Source: Corythucha ciliata (taxonomy: Eukaryota; Arthropoda; Insecta; Hemiptera; Tingidae). From it: a stretch of DNA of 64,000 bases. Made by a program: the position numbers and the translations under genes. The stretch covers positions 8,432,001 through 8,496,000 of the forward strand of contig CM075943.1 of assembly GCA_038030265.1 (NCBI GenBank), written 5' to 3'. Below are positions 42,141 through 55,500 of the stretch, piece after piece (position 1 is the first letter of the stretch; each line of letters starts with the position of its first letter). Under the pieces are notes generated by a model that worked only from the letters and a program-made list of their open reading frames with translations, did no database searches and was not told the origin of the DNA.

Positions 42141-42483
42141 ACCACTCCTACGAGAAACCTCACCGAAGAACCTTACGCTAAATTCACAAAAACCATGCGC
42201 GTGACGTCACACACCTCCTTGCAAATTACGTTCTTGTTCCTCAATGACAGGACTGAAGACAGCTGTTTTTCTTCTACTAAAAACAATTTTTTGTTTTGTT
42301 TAATTTACTGCCAATTTGTAATTATTACGAAAACGCAACTCTATCTTCTTCTCACACGTCGACCGTTTTAAACTCGTTTCCTCTATATGCCACTCAATTC
42401 TGGTAACTATCTTTTAATAGCGTTCAGAAGCGTTTTTTTGTCCTACAATGAAATATTTTTGTTTGTTCGTTTTTTATAGTTAA
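42141..42483. promoter_or_regulatory. Presumed bidirectional promoter, UBA52/RNase T2
   Basis: Only about 350 bp separates the probable L40 first exon (minus) from the RNase T2 start codon (plus). No TATA box is obvious. The position alone suggests shared or abutting promoters. Confidence 0.4.
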
Positions 42484-45400
42484 ATGCCTCCTGCAAGTCA
42501 CAGAAATATTAGTCCATCCACGCTAATTTTGGCGATAGCTCTTTTTATATTCACGTCATGTAGCCTGACGAATAGGTAAGCTCATGGGTGTTTTGCCCCC
42601 CCCCCCCATTGCCCTTCACCCAATTCAAATACAAAATAAACCTAATTAATCGTTAAGCGTTCACAGAATTGTCACGAGACGACCTAAAAGCAATGAATGG
42701 GACCTGTTGATATTCTCGCAGAATTGGCCCAACAGTGTGTGTCGGTCGTGGACGGAGAAAACTAAGGGGAACACTTGTTTGATTAAGGGAAATGTATCGG
42801 ACTGGACCATTCACGGCATATGGTGAGTAGACGCTTGACGACAGTGGGAACGTGTTGTGATCTTTCCCCGCCCGCCGTCCACCAAAAACATTTGATGGCG
42901 GGGGGGGGGGATTAATAACTGACGGTTTCTTGGGTGTTTAGAGACCAGTCATGTAGATCTTGCTTAAGATCTGCATGACGGGGAAAATGATCCAAATTTG
43001 AATGTTTTTAGCACGGTGATATTCTTAGCATGAGACATACATTATGTGGCTTTAACTGGCCTACGACCCTGTTACTCAGCTCTTTAACCTTTTAGCCGTG
43101 GCCAGTGGTTTTCTCATCCTCGCTTCAAGTGCAAGTTGGGGGGGGGGGCTCATTCGTGCTCAAAAAAATGAAATAAACATCCAAGCTTAGCGTTGAACGA
43201 GCCGTGGCTAATCAGGATCGACACGGTGGTACGCTCAAGGGCCGTTTTACCCTGAATCCAGATGATAGGGATAGAACCACAAACAAGGCCTATGCAGACT
43301 TTTTTGCCTTTATAAAGTCGAGAATAGCTGTTTGGCTCCGCTAAACAGAGTCGGTTGAAGCCGACAAGGAGTAACGGGCCCAACAGAGAAGTTCCCCTAA
43401 GTTCGTGGTGGTTGACTTTGTTGACGTTGGGGAGTGGGTATCATGTCAAGCCCCCCACCCCTGGTAAAAGTCTGTTTTCTCTACTTTTTAAAGTGGTGCA
43501 GCAATAAAAGCTCATTGTAGTGAATAGGGGGTGCCTTCTCACTGTCTAGTACTAGTCTAGGGGCGCTATCTTACTGAGTTCCGACCTCCCCCCCCCTCTG
43601 CGTTACTACTAATTCAACCCCGCACTGTGATACCAAAGCGTCCACAGAAGCCTGGAAACAGTCAATCTACTGGCCATGCTCCTCAAGGGAGTTATGAGTA
43701 ACCCCCCCCCCCCACACAACACCGCCATCAACACAAGAGCCAATAAACAGCGTAGCTAACTTTCTCTAATCTGCGGTCAATCATGCCTTTTTCATGAGAG
43801 GACGGTTTGCAGAAATCCGTCTGATGGGGTTTGATTGTCCCTTATATTGCCGGCTTATTTTCGTGGCAGAAAATCCAGTTTTGCGGCGTTCCCTCTCACA
43901 AAGACGTTACAATTAGGTATGCGGATGTTGCGCACTTGTAAACCATTTTGTCTTAGCCATTCTGGCTCACTAAAACGCCAATTTTCCAGGTTTTTCTCGC
44001 TGTAGAGCGAACCATTTTCGCGGTCATTTGCTCACTTAAAACCTGGACTTTCGTGGGTTTTGGCTTACGCAAAACCCAATTTTGTTGGGATGCTCAGATT
44101 ATGCTCATTAAAAAACATTTTTTTTTTTCAGTATTTGGTTTCCGCGAGCTTTTGCTTTTCAAAATGATAATTTCACGGGTTTACCTGTTAGAAATTCAAC
44201 TTTGCTGTACTATGACATGACAGGGGGGGGGGACTTCAGGTGTTTTTAGCCCCCTGCACCAGGAAGACATGGGAGGGGCGATGCTAGCTTTGTCAGTCTC
44301 TGTCTGACGCGCTTGTTGCGAGGACTGTAATTTGGCATTTACATAGGCCTTTGTGAGTTCTTGCAGATCAACTATTCGTGTTGACGATGGAAGGGTACAG
44401 TTTTACGGGCTAAATTACTGTGTTTTACCGTCTCAGGGGCCCAAAATTTGAAGTTTAGCTCCAAAAGTATCACTTTTTTGGGAGAAAAAGTCAGTTATAG
44501 GACAGAGAATCCTGAATAGAAGGCTAAAAACTTTTGTTTTCCAGCAGAGATTTAGTTTTTGACGGATAGTGAGTAACGTTTCGATGCCAATTCAGTTTCT
44601 GATGAGTGATGACCATGAATTGACGATTTCCAGCTTTGGATCCCCAGCTATCTAATCTATCTATCCATCCAATATATTCATCCATCGATCCATCTATTTA
44701 TTATTCTATCCATACATTTATGTATCTATCTATTTATCCAACTATCTACTATACAGGGTAATTCAGGAGGAGATGCATATACTGAAGTACGTTGTAGTAC
44801 TAAGAATTTGCGACCAAAATCACCCTAAGAGCATAGGGTCGCAAATGCTTTCCTTCTGAGACTCACGTACAATTGTATTTTTTCAGTGACTGCCTATGTT
44901 TTCTCCAAAAACTCGATTTCACGGCCGAACCGCTGGGCTAAGAAAAAAACTGTTGACGTTTTTGAAAAGAGCACAAACTTTCACTTCAGAAAACAGTGCT
45001 CTGCATCGCTGTAAACGTTCCTCAGTATTTTTTATGATTTTTCAAAAATGACGAAAGTTACTTTTTTGAAATTTCTCCTACAATTCAGCGAATGTTTTCT
45101 GCCAAATTTACAATGCTTCCAGTATGGTCCCAATATCAGAAAAAACATGCCCGTTTTGTGAGCTTTCCAATGACCTCCTCAAAATTGAAGTTGGTCCAAT
45201 TTTGAGAGATTTCACACATGAAATCCGATAAAACAATGTGTAAAAGAGAAAAATCAGTAAGTTTCGCCCAGTAAAAAAGTCCCCTTAAAAGTACTATTGT
45301 GCCTTACGGAAGCAATTATTGCTTGGTATTAATCCGATAATATCACTTTAGCGCAATAAATTAAAAACCAGCCCCCCCCCACCATCTTTCTCGGAGCCGA

Positions 45401-47800
45401 AATGAGTTGGGGGAGGGGGGCAATTCGTCGTTTTTTGCGTTAAAGTGACATTTACGGACTGAATTCCAAGCAATATTTGCCTTTCGTAAGGCACAATGGT
45501 ACGTTTGAAGTACATAAAGACAATTTTTTTACCGGAACAAACTTACTGATTTTTCTCTTTCACACATTGTTTTATCGGATTTTATGTGTGAAATCTCTCT
45601 CAAAATAGGACCAACTTCAATTTTGAGAGGTCATTGGAAAGCTCACAAAACGGGCATGTTTTTCTGATATTGGGACCATTTTGGAAGCATTGTAAATTTG
45701 GCAAAAAAAACAGTCGCTGAATTATAGGAGAAATTTCAAAAAAGTTACTTCCGTCATTTTTGAAAAATCATAAAAATTACTGAGGAACATTTACAGCGAT
45801 GCAGAGCACTGTTTTCTGAAGTGAAATTTTGTGCTCTTTTCAAAAACGTAAACAGGTTTTTCTAAGCCTAGTGGTTCGGCTATGAAATCGAGTTTTTGGA
45901 GAAAAAGTAGGAAGTAGCTGAAAAAACACAACTGTACGTGTATCTCAGAAGGAAGGCATTTGCGACCCTATGCCCTATACTTAGCACTACAACATACTTC
46001 AGTATATGCATCTCCTCCTGAATCACCCTGTATATCTATCTATCTATTCATCCAACTATCTATCTATCTATTCATCTATCCATCAATGTAATCCATCTAT
46101 CTATTTATCCATCTATCCATCCATCTAGCTCTCTATCAATCTAATATAAGCCTGCAAAAAGGCGATTGGTGCATCTGACATTTTTGCCGGTGAAGCTGCT
46201 CACCCCTAGTTTGAGGGCTGGCTACGCCCCTCATTTGGTGGTTAAACGAAGAAATAAATTGAGCAAAAGTGTGCTCTTCTACCCGTCATCACCTGTTCGA
46301 TGTTCTCTTTCGTTCTCGATTTCTTGAGTTATAATACCAATATTCTTCGCAGCGTGTGATGCGTTCTCAAGTCACTCTCTTGTTCGGATTGGTAACATCG
46401 TTACATATACAAGGTGTACAATAATACAAATTAGATAAGTAGCCGTAGTTGCCTACGTTGTCAGTCATACCTTGTTGAAGTGTGTCCAAGACAAACCGGT
46501 TCAAACACTGAAGATGCCGAACAGGCGAAACCGGTTTGTCTTGGTTTGTCTTGGACAAGGTATGTCTGACAACGTAGGCAACTACGGCTACTTATCTAAT
46601 TTGTATCACTCTCTCGTCATAAAGAATCAAGCTTTCAATTTCGTTTACTGTTTTCCTCCAATGTTACCCGAATTCGGTCAGGGAATTCCACTAAATTGGT
46701 CTGTGAAAACCGGGAAAAGTCAGGAAATTCCGTGCGATTCATTCTGTGTCAACCCTGACCACAAGGCTTTCTCCTAGCCCGAATCAAATCCCTACCCGAA
46801 ATGGCACACGGTCAAAAAGCTCCCAAGTTATTGTAACGCCCAAAAAATCGCCTCTACAGCTAAAAACTTGGGCACTAACTTTCTACCTTAGAAAGACACT
46901 GACTTTCTAAGGAAGAAAGTGCCACTAGGACATTTATTTTTTTCTCGTTTGGGAAATAGAAAACTGGTGTTTTGTCCGAATCTCACTAAGTTTTTCTCTT
47001 TTTATTCTCTTCAGGCCAACAAAACTGGGAACGATTGGACCCAGTTTTTGCGACCCGTCGCGTTCATTCTCGCCCGAAGCTCTGTACGGCATCGAGGATC
47101 AATTGAACAAGGTGTGGATGAACGTCGAAAAACACAAAAAGCACTACATGTTCTGGTCGCATGAATGGGACAAACACGGAACTTGTGCAGCCGTTCTACC
47201 CGCATTGAGCACGGAGTTCGACTATTTCTACCAGGTTTGACAATTACCACGCTGTTTTGACTCGCATTTTTTATTATTACCAATGGCTCCATTTTAAGGG
47301 CATTGACTGGTACGGCAAATACAACATGACCAGTATATTAAAACGTGCCAATATCTCGCCCGGTACAGCTTATAATATTACCGAAGTTTGGTCCGGAGTC
47401 AAAAATGTTACTGGAAAAAACCCCCACATTACTTGTTTTACAGACTCGGTTGGTAAAATTGAACTTTTTTGTTTTAAAAAAAAAATGTTAATAACGAACT
47501 TATGTTTTTCTCTCACAGATCACAAAAGCGTCTTATTTGCTCGAAATACACCTGTGCTTTTCGAAAAAGCTCGAACTGACCGACTGTGATGGTACAAAAG
47601 TGCGATCCAAGTGGGATCTACCCCGAGGTTGGTTGGACAACAACAACTCCGATTTCTTCAGTCAGTGTTCTCCGTCGAAACTAGTCACCTACCCAAGGGA
47701 GATTGATTTTCCCCAACCGAAATCCTACGACAATGTATACATTCATCCGTTAATCAATTTTCTGAGAGTCGTACAATTTCTGAGGTGGATGACGTCGTAA
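42484..47800 (+). CDS. RNASET2: Secreted ribonuclease T2
   Basis: Five exons (42484-42575, 42667-42822, 47015-47234, 47299-47448, 47519-47800) encode 299 residues. A hydrophobic signal segment (about 13-27) targets the secretory pathway. The two catalytic boxes are intact: WTIHGIW at 77-83 (catalytic His80) and HEWDKHGTC at 132-140 (Glu133, His137). At least five N-glycosylation sequons (for example NVSD, NMTS, NITE, NVTG) and paired cysteines suit a lysosomal or extracellular glycoprotein that cleaves single-stranded RNA to 2',3'-cyclic phosphates. Intron 2 is 4.2 kb and full of repeats, including the 1.28-kb palindrome. The donor after exon 4 is GTTGGT, which is weak but keeps frame. A possible ATTAAA signal is at 48180-48185. 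Confidence 0.95.
43840..44230. repeat. Diverged tandem repeat in RNase T2 intron 2
   Basis: Recurrent phrases such as 'gctcactaaaacgccaatttt' and 'ttggcttacgcaaaaccca' are spaced about 40-60 bp apart. It resembles the 2660-3770 array in style. It is intronic and non-coding. Confidence 0.5.
44655..46145. repeat. (ATCT)n microsatellite split by a foldback element
   Basis: Imperfect tatc/atcc repeats occupy 44655-44751 and resume at 46033-46145, on either side of the palindrome at 44754-46030. They share strand and phase style, as expected if the element inserted into one tetranucleotide tract. Confidence 0.75.
44754..46030. mobile_element. 1277-bp foldback element (giant palindrome)
   Basis: It begins cagggtaattcaggaggaga and ends tctcctcctgaatcaccctg. 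The two arms, about 610 bp each, are complementary at roughly nine bases in ten throughout. Centre near 45392, where a C run faces a G run (about 45372-45421). TA flanks both ends. No frame of any length is conserved. The CAGGGT termini and TA target resemble the element at 37555-38097, though the bodies differ. It sits in intron 2 of the RNase T2 gene, so the transcript would contain a very long hairpin. Confidence 0.88.
46388..46606. mobile_element. Palindromic repeat with single-sided extension
   Basis: From 46424 to 46606 the arms atacaaattagataagtagc and gctacttatctaatttgtat mirror each other, including the internal gtccaagacaaaccggtt/aaccggtttgtcttgg segments. The repeat extends outward only on the left (46388-46423), where it matches the fragment at 29249-29336. 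Confidence 0.75.
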
Positions 47801-50800
47801 AAGTAGAGTTCTAATTATTAATGTCCATTTTTTCCCCAATTAGATAAACCTTTTCATTCTAACAGCAACTAAGTGCATTTATTTGTCTGTATTAACTACC
47901 GTCGAACGGTAGCACTCCCTTAGGGCTGTTTTTGGGGATTGTAACTCCGGTTTTCCTAGTTTAAAAAAAAAAAAGTCGATGGTACGGGGCAGAAAAGTGC
48001 CAAAACCCTGTGATAGCGTGGCTCATGATTTCCCACAAAAAAAAAAAAAAAAAAAAAATAGGAGAGACTTCTTAATTTAAGTTATCCATGGAACTAACTT
48101 ATTTATTTGTTCAAGTATTTGTCTGTCCAATATTCTAACTCATCGAAAAAGTTGTACCCAATGTAAATGTGTTGTAAAAATTAAATTATTTCTTCGGGAA
48201 TCAACGCAGTTTGAATGAGCCCTCCAGTCAAGTGCTGGCCTCTTTAAAGCAAGGTCACCAACCAATCGCAAGCCATTCAACCTGTTATGTTTGTTTCTTC
48301 TTCTTATTTATCAGTTCTTGCTTCTCTATGTTCGTAGCGTTTAATACGAAGTTTTTTCTATAATTTATGATCCGCTAAAGTTTGACACTCTTTGTTCTCC
48401 TACAAATTATGATAATCTGAATCTTCGCATTCCCACAAAAATGGAAAAGAACGTCATAATTGTTAACAATAACAACAAGTGAGTTTAAATTTCATAGCGT
48501 GTGGTTGGAAGTGAGAACGGGACGAATGCTTTCCATGAGATTACCGATAATTTATTTTGAAACTCTTTATACAAATAATGAATTTATCTGTGTAAGTCGT
48601 GATTTAGGTGTGACGTTCTTCTGGAATATATCATTGAAAAAATAGCTGTTTCAACAGACGAGAACCATTTATTACATTAATTAGTGGGACCGAGATATAT
48701 TCCATTGAATGAATGAAGCTGCTACCGAATAAGAAAAACTCTTCCTAATTGATCGTGAAATGTACAAAGTTTTCTTCACGCGTCGTTGTACGATCGTTAA
48801 TGGGTGCTCTCCTACAATACAGAGTCAACGCCTTAAACTTGATGCCACTGGCTTGAACACTGTAGGGGGGGGGGGGCGTTCTGTGAAAATTCCACAACCA
48901 TCCTCACCTGATCATGACGAGGAGTTTGGGCCTGGCACCTCCCAGGAATCAAGCAAGTCATTGTCCTCTGGATGCTATGCGCGGAATCATAAATCATCCC
49001 TGATGAGGAAGAGGGAGGGCCTGACTACAAGATCCACAGAATACTACGACAGACGGGTATTGGAATACATTGTTCTTATACGCTTTACGCTCGAGCTCTC
49101 AGACACAGATGAGGGGAGAGAGAGGTCGGTCAATTCCATGGCCAAGACGGGCAAATAAATTTGTCCACCATTAACAGAAAGCAAAATTCTGGGGGTACCC
49201 GAAGAATTACTAAAGTAATAAGGGCAAAACATGATTTTTCCTCAGCCTGAATAAGAAATAGCGATAAGAAGTTGCGTGGAGATGGCTGGCTGCAAAGTTG
49301 TCAGATGCTACTTGAAAGGAACCGAGCGGTTGATGTCCTTCATGAAAAAGCATTCTAAAGCTGACATTTTTGCTTCAGCTATCATCCGGGAAACGGCCAA
49401 TTATATCCCAGAAACTTATTTTTCGGGGATCAAAACTCACTGTGTTTGATTCCGTATTGTCGGATTGATGGGTTTCCGTACGCCGAAGACCTCTGAGTCT
49501 GCCATGGAGGAGGTCAGCCTGTATCCGCACTAGGTCTTTCGAATCCGAAAATAAACTAATTGCTTTAGAGGCGTATCGGTCTTAGCTAGGCTATGGGTGT
49601 GAGCCTCAAGTACTTTTATCACTTATCGGTCCTGAATTTCGAGTTTTTTGGACCGAAAAGTCAGTTTTTAGGATTAATTGGAGAGTCAGCTAAATCAGTC
49701 AACAGTTTCGAATTGAATTTTTAGGGAACGGGAGTGATTTACTGTAACTTTTTTGACCAAACAGCCGTGGTCTAATGGATTTTATGGCCTATTGCATTTC
49801 AGCAGTTATCAGCTTCTGAGGTAAAAACTGCCCGTGCTGTCATCTAAATTACTTTCAGTTCTAATGAGTGATTGAGGCCCATTTTCACCAACAAAAATTG
49901 ATCTCGTTTAAAGTTGATTAGTTGTTGATCGTGGTTTAAGGGGGAGTTGCACGGGTGATTCCTCGACCCCCCTCCAATCAACCCTCGCCTACTAGTCTAA
50001 TACATTTTTTCGCCTTATTTCTGCACCAATCCTGATTTTTAAGGACTCGTTTTAATCTTCAGAAAATTCCGCATATGCAGTAGTTATCCTTTTTTTGCAA
50101 ATTTCATCCCAGAAGTCATTTTAAATTCGGCTTGAACTTTTACCTTGTAATTTCACGGTGCTGAAATTATGCTTGAATTTTTTCAGGCATATGGCCATCA
50201 ATTATGAATAAAATTCGTCATTTTCATTCATAAACAGATGAGCATAATTGAAATAAAGGGCATGCTCTTTTTTATGCATATGACTCAATGTTTGCTGTAT
50301 TATATCAAACATGATGGCCATCAAAACCGTCCATCAACACTTCGTCCGTTTCAACAATTTTTTACCGGCTCACCGCTCCACTAGCTAAAATTCGACTGTA
50401 TCGACTCGGGTAATCCGAAAATCTTGATTTGATCGCTTGCGAAAGTTTGCTGGAGCCGCAAGAATTTCCCAGCGGCCACGCAACCGGCAGGCTCGAAGTA
50501 AAAAAAAAAAAATCACTCGAAACTCGCGGTGACCTCGCTAGGGGCCGTTTTGGAGTCGCGGAAGTTGGGCCAACCATGAAAAGCTCACTATGAACCACTT
50601 GAGGGGTGCTGACGGGACATCTTAGGTACGTTTTTCCTCAATTTTGGATTGTCCGAGAGACTTATATGAACCGCGTTTCAGGCTCAAATCGAAGCCCTTT
50701 GAACGGGTGAGCCCCCGTTCACGTTCACCCCTGGGCTATTTGGGCAGAAATGGGGAACGTTAAAAATAATTGGACAAAGCCGCGTCCGATTTCTAGTGTG

Positions 50801-52531
50801 GCAAAGTAGAGGATTTTCGGACTCAAATTCAACAAATTTAAATATATCGTCCGCTGCTTCTTGCAAAATACAAAGCGCCGCTCGGCGGCCGTCGTATAGG
50901 TCGCACCCCCTTGCCCAGAAACCGGACGAAATTGTTTTCAACCATGTAAGCGTGGAACCGCTGGTGCCAGAGGATTTCACATCTCTTAGTATGTGGGTCT
51001 CATGCTTGCTACTCCATCGTTTTCAAACCCCCCCCCCCTCCAACATTCGTAACGGATTCAGTCATACATCACCCTTCGTAACTCATCGTTTGGAGAGAGC
51101 ATTTACGCTTCGAGTCGGTCACTCTATGGCACTTGATCACTCTGGAGCGCCCCAAGTAATGGTTAGCCCTTCGTTAACCAAAATTATACGAGAAAAGTGG
51201 ATAGGTTTTTTTTCGTCAATTGCCCTAAAGATACTTTCCTCCTGGGCGGGGGGGGGGGGGGGTCAGATTCCAACATTGTTAAGGCTGCAATGATTGCAGA
51301 AGCTATCTTAACATAGTTCTTTAGCTAAATTAATGGTGCTTTCCATTCAATGCAATACATTCGTGTGGTGTAAGTTTTCCCATCCATCCTCTCTGAATTG
51401 AAACATATGTTTATGGAGAGGACGCTGCACTACACTTGTGTAGTGTGTTGAATGGAAATCGCTATAACGTATGCCGTATGTCTTTTTAGAAACTTTTCTT
51501 CCAGTTTTATGGCCGAATAGTCGCCTTTCGAAGCATACAGAGGATTAGTCAGTTTTGAATTACCAATGGGGAACTTGAATGAATCTCAGATTGAGGAGAA
51601 AAGCATGTACCGGTGATTTAACCCGTGAACTGAAGGATAACAACGGAAGTTGCAACCCGATTGGTGCGTTTTAAGATTTTTAAAAAAGTCCCAAACTTCT
51701 TCATTCCCCAAACAAAGGGGATGGATGGTGCGATGGGAAATGACGTCAATGCTTACTCGTGAAGCATTTGAGGGAAGTCTAAAATTGTTTGTTTACAAAT
51801 AACATGAAAATTTTTCCCCCCAGTAAACGCGTCTAACCCCCAATCTAACCCCCTATTCCCCACACCATCCACTTCAATAAATAAGTTTTGACCAGCGAGC
51901 TGATTTTGGTAATCGAACCCCCACTCAGAATTTTCAAAAATTCGCTAAAAAAGAATCCTTGATTGATTTCAAAGTTTGATGTGAGCAATAGACTTGTGGA
52001 AGAGCGAAATATCTTTAATATCTGCAAAATTTGCAAGTTCCCCATTTCTGGACGGAGTAACTTGCTACAATAGATTGGAGATGAAGCGCTCTCAACAAAA
52101 TATATTAATTCTCAACCCACAAAATTTAATATTTTTTCGCTTCTATTTTGAATGTTTAATCGAATAAGCTTAGGCTCATGACAAAATCTTTTTTTTTTCG
52201 GTCGCTTATTTAAAGGAAGGGGTGTATAACTGATTTGTTTATAATTCAAGGTAGAACGGGTTAAGTAGGGGAAATTATTATTTACCCCCGCTTCTTTGGA
52301 GCTCCTTCTCCGAATCCCACAGTGACAGAACTCCGTCAGTTGTGTTTAGAGTGCCTTCCCGGCACGAGCAAAAAAACCCCCTCCCCCCTTCTCATCATTC
52401 AATTTTTAATGGTTTCATAATTGTTTGCATAATTTATTTATTTTTCGGTTAAGTGAGTGCGTGAACGAGAGTGAGAGTGTTCTAATCGATTAGACGAAAC
52501 TAAAATTATTTCCGAGCCCCCTCAAAACAAA
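47801..52531. other. Intergenic DNA between RNase T2 and ABCG
   Basis: A 22-nt A tract lies at 48037-48058. Frames of 132 residues (48760-49158) and 165 residues (50796-51293) were examined and resemble no family. A diverged copy of the 8.8-kb palindrome arm lies at about 49940-50130, and a third hairpin of the 24.3-kb family at 51338-51462. G/C runs are at about 48866-48877, 51028-51037 and 51249-51262. The GC-richer block at 50350-51000 could hold an unseen exon or promoter. Confidence 0.4.
51338..51462. repeat. Hairpin repeat, copy 3 (extended arms)
   Basis: The core cctctctgaattgaaacata with tatggagagg matches the cores at 24309 and 24651. The outer arms (gctttccattcaa and ttgaatggaaatcgc) are complementary to each other but unrelated to the arms of the other copies. 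Confidence 0.55.
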
Positions 52532-55500
52532 ATGAAAATCACGGAAGGCTCTGACACGGCTCTTGTTGGTCGCAGGAATTCATCCATGAAGGTGACCATA
52601 GTGCCAGCGCAGCCAAAATCATTGACTCATCTTCCAAAACGACCGCCGGTCGATATCGCTTTTACGGATCTAACGTACACCGTTAAGGAAGGGACTAAAT
52701 CAGGTGAGCTTATAATAAACAGTACATTTCTTCATCTGTGCTTCCCGAGGAGTGTAAAGGGGAGCAATTAGGTTTTCCACGTGCGTTTGCTGCCGAGAAA
52801 TTTAGGGTTTTGTTATCTAGTTTGACTGTCAGCGATTTCACCCAGTTTAGACCTCTTATCCTTGTTTAAATAACTGTAATGCTAGTTGAGAAGTAATTTC
52901 CTTCTATAGGGACGCTAATTACTACCCTAAAATAATATGATTAGTAAATATCCGTCCAGTTTCTTCTACGGTGTTGGGGTGGGGGGAATCTAGGATTGTG
53001 TTCCTGTAATTGTTATTTCCATGCACACAAAGCATGTACGCAGAAATTATTAAGTGAAGTACCTACTTTTGAAAAAAAAAAAAAAAATTGAGGAAAAGAT
53101 CAATTTACAAAGATTTCAAAGTAAAGAATGTTCTCACAGAACGCCAAAGAACTGCTTGATTTCATAAAGCCTTGAACACTTTTTTCTTGTAAATTGTCTG
53201 GCTCTTAGAAAATTGCTATCACGTGACTGAAGACAGCTCCCCTCGAGGGAATTTACGTCTTAATTTTTTCGTTGACACTAATTTTGAGCCTATTATACTC
53301 AACCTTTGTTGTCCCTCGCGCGTGATTTGCGTGTTAGGGCGATTGATATGGTGGGGGGGGGGGAATATTCTTTGTTGGTTTGTTTTTTTTTTTAATTAAT
53401 AAAAAAAAAGTCCTTTCTTGGGTCAAGGGCTCAGCCCCGTTTTTACCAAAAGATTATTCAGTTTAAGGATGTTCAATTTTTTTTGTACTATGATGCTCGT
53501 GAAGAATCAGTGCGTGACTCGTGTTTCCAAGTTAGAAGAAACAAAACATAACATAGTAAACCAGATTGAACCCCTCCCGTTCATTCCTTGACGAGGTTCA
53601 CGTATTACGTGAACTGAACGACGGTGTTTATGTAATTTCCAAGCATTGCACAAAAAGGTTGGAAGTCCTCTTCTTATAGCGGAAGAAATGTCACCAATTG
53701 TTATTTACACGTACTATTCACCCAGAGGTGTACGGTCTACCTCTCTCAACTTGGTGGTGTTAAGGAAAGTTTCGCTGCCGAATCAAGTTTTTAACGACTG
53801 TTTAAGGGAAAGTGGAAGAAGTTATACGATCCTTGAAGTCAAAAAGAGGAAATGACTCGGGACATTTTAATACATCAACACCACCTCGGCGACCTTCTTT
53901 CATTCAGACAAGACGTTTTCAGCCTTCCTTCAGGCTGAATGTAATTAGTATTACTGAGGTTCGACGACGATCGATTAATTACTGGAGAGGGGGGTGATTG
54001 AGAGGGGTTACCTCCTTCTAATTGATGACGAAACGCATGGTAAAAAAAATGTACACCCCCCCCCCGTACCACTTCAGTAACGGCCAAAACTGAAGAAAGG
54101 TGCAACTTCCTTTCTTCTACAATGCCCGGTCGGGTACCAGGATAGGTACGTATGACCGGTGATATGTACCTACTCTGATTTCCTTAGCGCACTCGTTATC
54201 CTTCGAATCCTTCCGGTTCCCCCGCCCCGCCACTTGCCCCTAAAACAAAAGAGGATACAGCTGATTCAAACCGTTTTGAAAAAATAAAAAAGTTTTTGCC
54301 TGGAATGATTAATTAATAATTAGCCCCACAACATGACGACGACTTTGAGCGCACGTATCGCGTGAATATAATTTATTCAACGCGAGGGAGACAAAACCCG
54401 CGCGTTGTTTGACAACTTTAGAAGGACTTCAGCTAGCGGGAGAGGAAAAAAAAATTGTAGTCTTTAGATTATTTCCCAAGGACGATTTTTAAATTGTAAT
54501 AAAATGGTTGAGATAGATGGCGGGGGGGATGCCCCCCCCACTAAATTAGCGACATTTTTCTCTACTTTGAGTCAGCGAATTATAATAGGGTCATTCTGTA
54601 AGAAGAGTGTAGGATATTGAAAAAAATTTCATGATATTTATGGGGAAAAGTTCTATGGGGATGTACGATGTCTAATTAATAGTCAGCTTTGTCCTTGAGA
54701 ATTCATCCTGTTATTAAGCATTGAGCTATTTCAATCATAATCCCATGCCTTTTCTGCATCCTGTTCTCTTTAATTTATTTATCTAAATGTAATAATTTTC
54801 TTCGTGCAAACCAGGTTTCAAAGTATACTGACCTTTTTTGTGCCGCAATTTAGCGATTGAAAAACACATTAGTCAGGGTTTCAACTGAGAGGAAATTCAT
54901 TGTGACTAATGAACGAAACGATTTAGAGGGTTTTTAATGATGTCATTGTGTTCAATTATCTGTTGTTCGAAAAAAAAGTTTTTTACTGAAGGTTTTTAAC
55001 GATTACAAGTCATGTTTATAGCAATTTAAGACGTTTTAAAAGTTTATTCTTGGCTTAAATTGGCTGTCATATATTTACATCTCTCCCTTCTCAACACCTT
55101 CGACCGCAGACAACGCGTAGCTAGAAATCCTTAGCCGACACTGACGTAAGCAATTCCTTGCTTCGAATGGGATTTCGGGATTTCCTAGTGTGAAAAAGGA
55201 GGTCCTAGCAGTCGTATGTTAAACAAAGAAATTGCCCGCACAGAATGTGCGAAGGGTCAAATGTCGAATTTGTCTGTCAATGTCGTCATACTTGTGACGT
55301 CTTTTTTATGCAAGGGGAGACGGAGAAGTATGTTTATTGGGCGATCTGTTAAATAATTGGCTATTCAATTCAGTAATTTTAGCCTTAAATAAAGGTTACA
55401 TGCTGTGAAAATACCAAAGGGGGAAGGAGGTTCGACATCGCTTCGAGAAATAGAGGACCCTAGAAACCTCGACCGTCTAATGTGGTTGGATCCAAATCGA

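Noticed and set aside
48760..49158. 132-residue frame with a G run in the middle
   Set aside because: It crosses a polyG tract coding for glycines, has no homology I recognise and no supporting exon structure.
50796..51293. 165-residue plus-strand frame and the overlapping minus-strand frame 50684-50980
   Set aside because: Neither strand resembles a known protein, both run through a C run, and splice signals do not link them to the ABCG gene.
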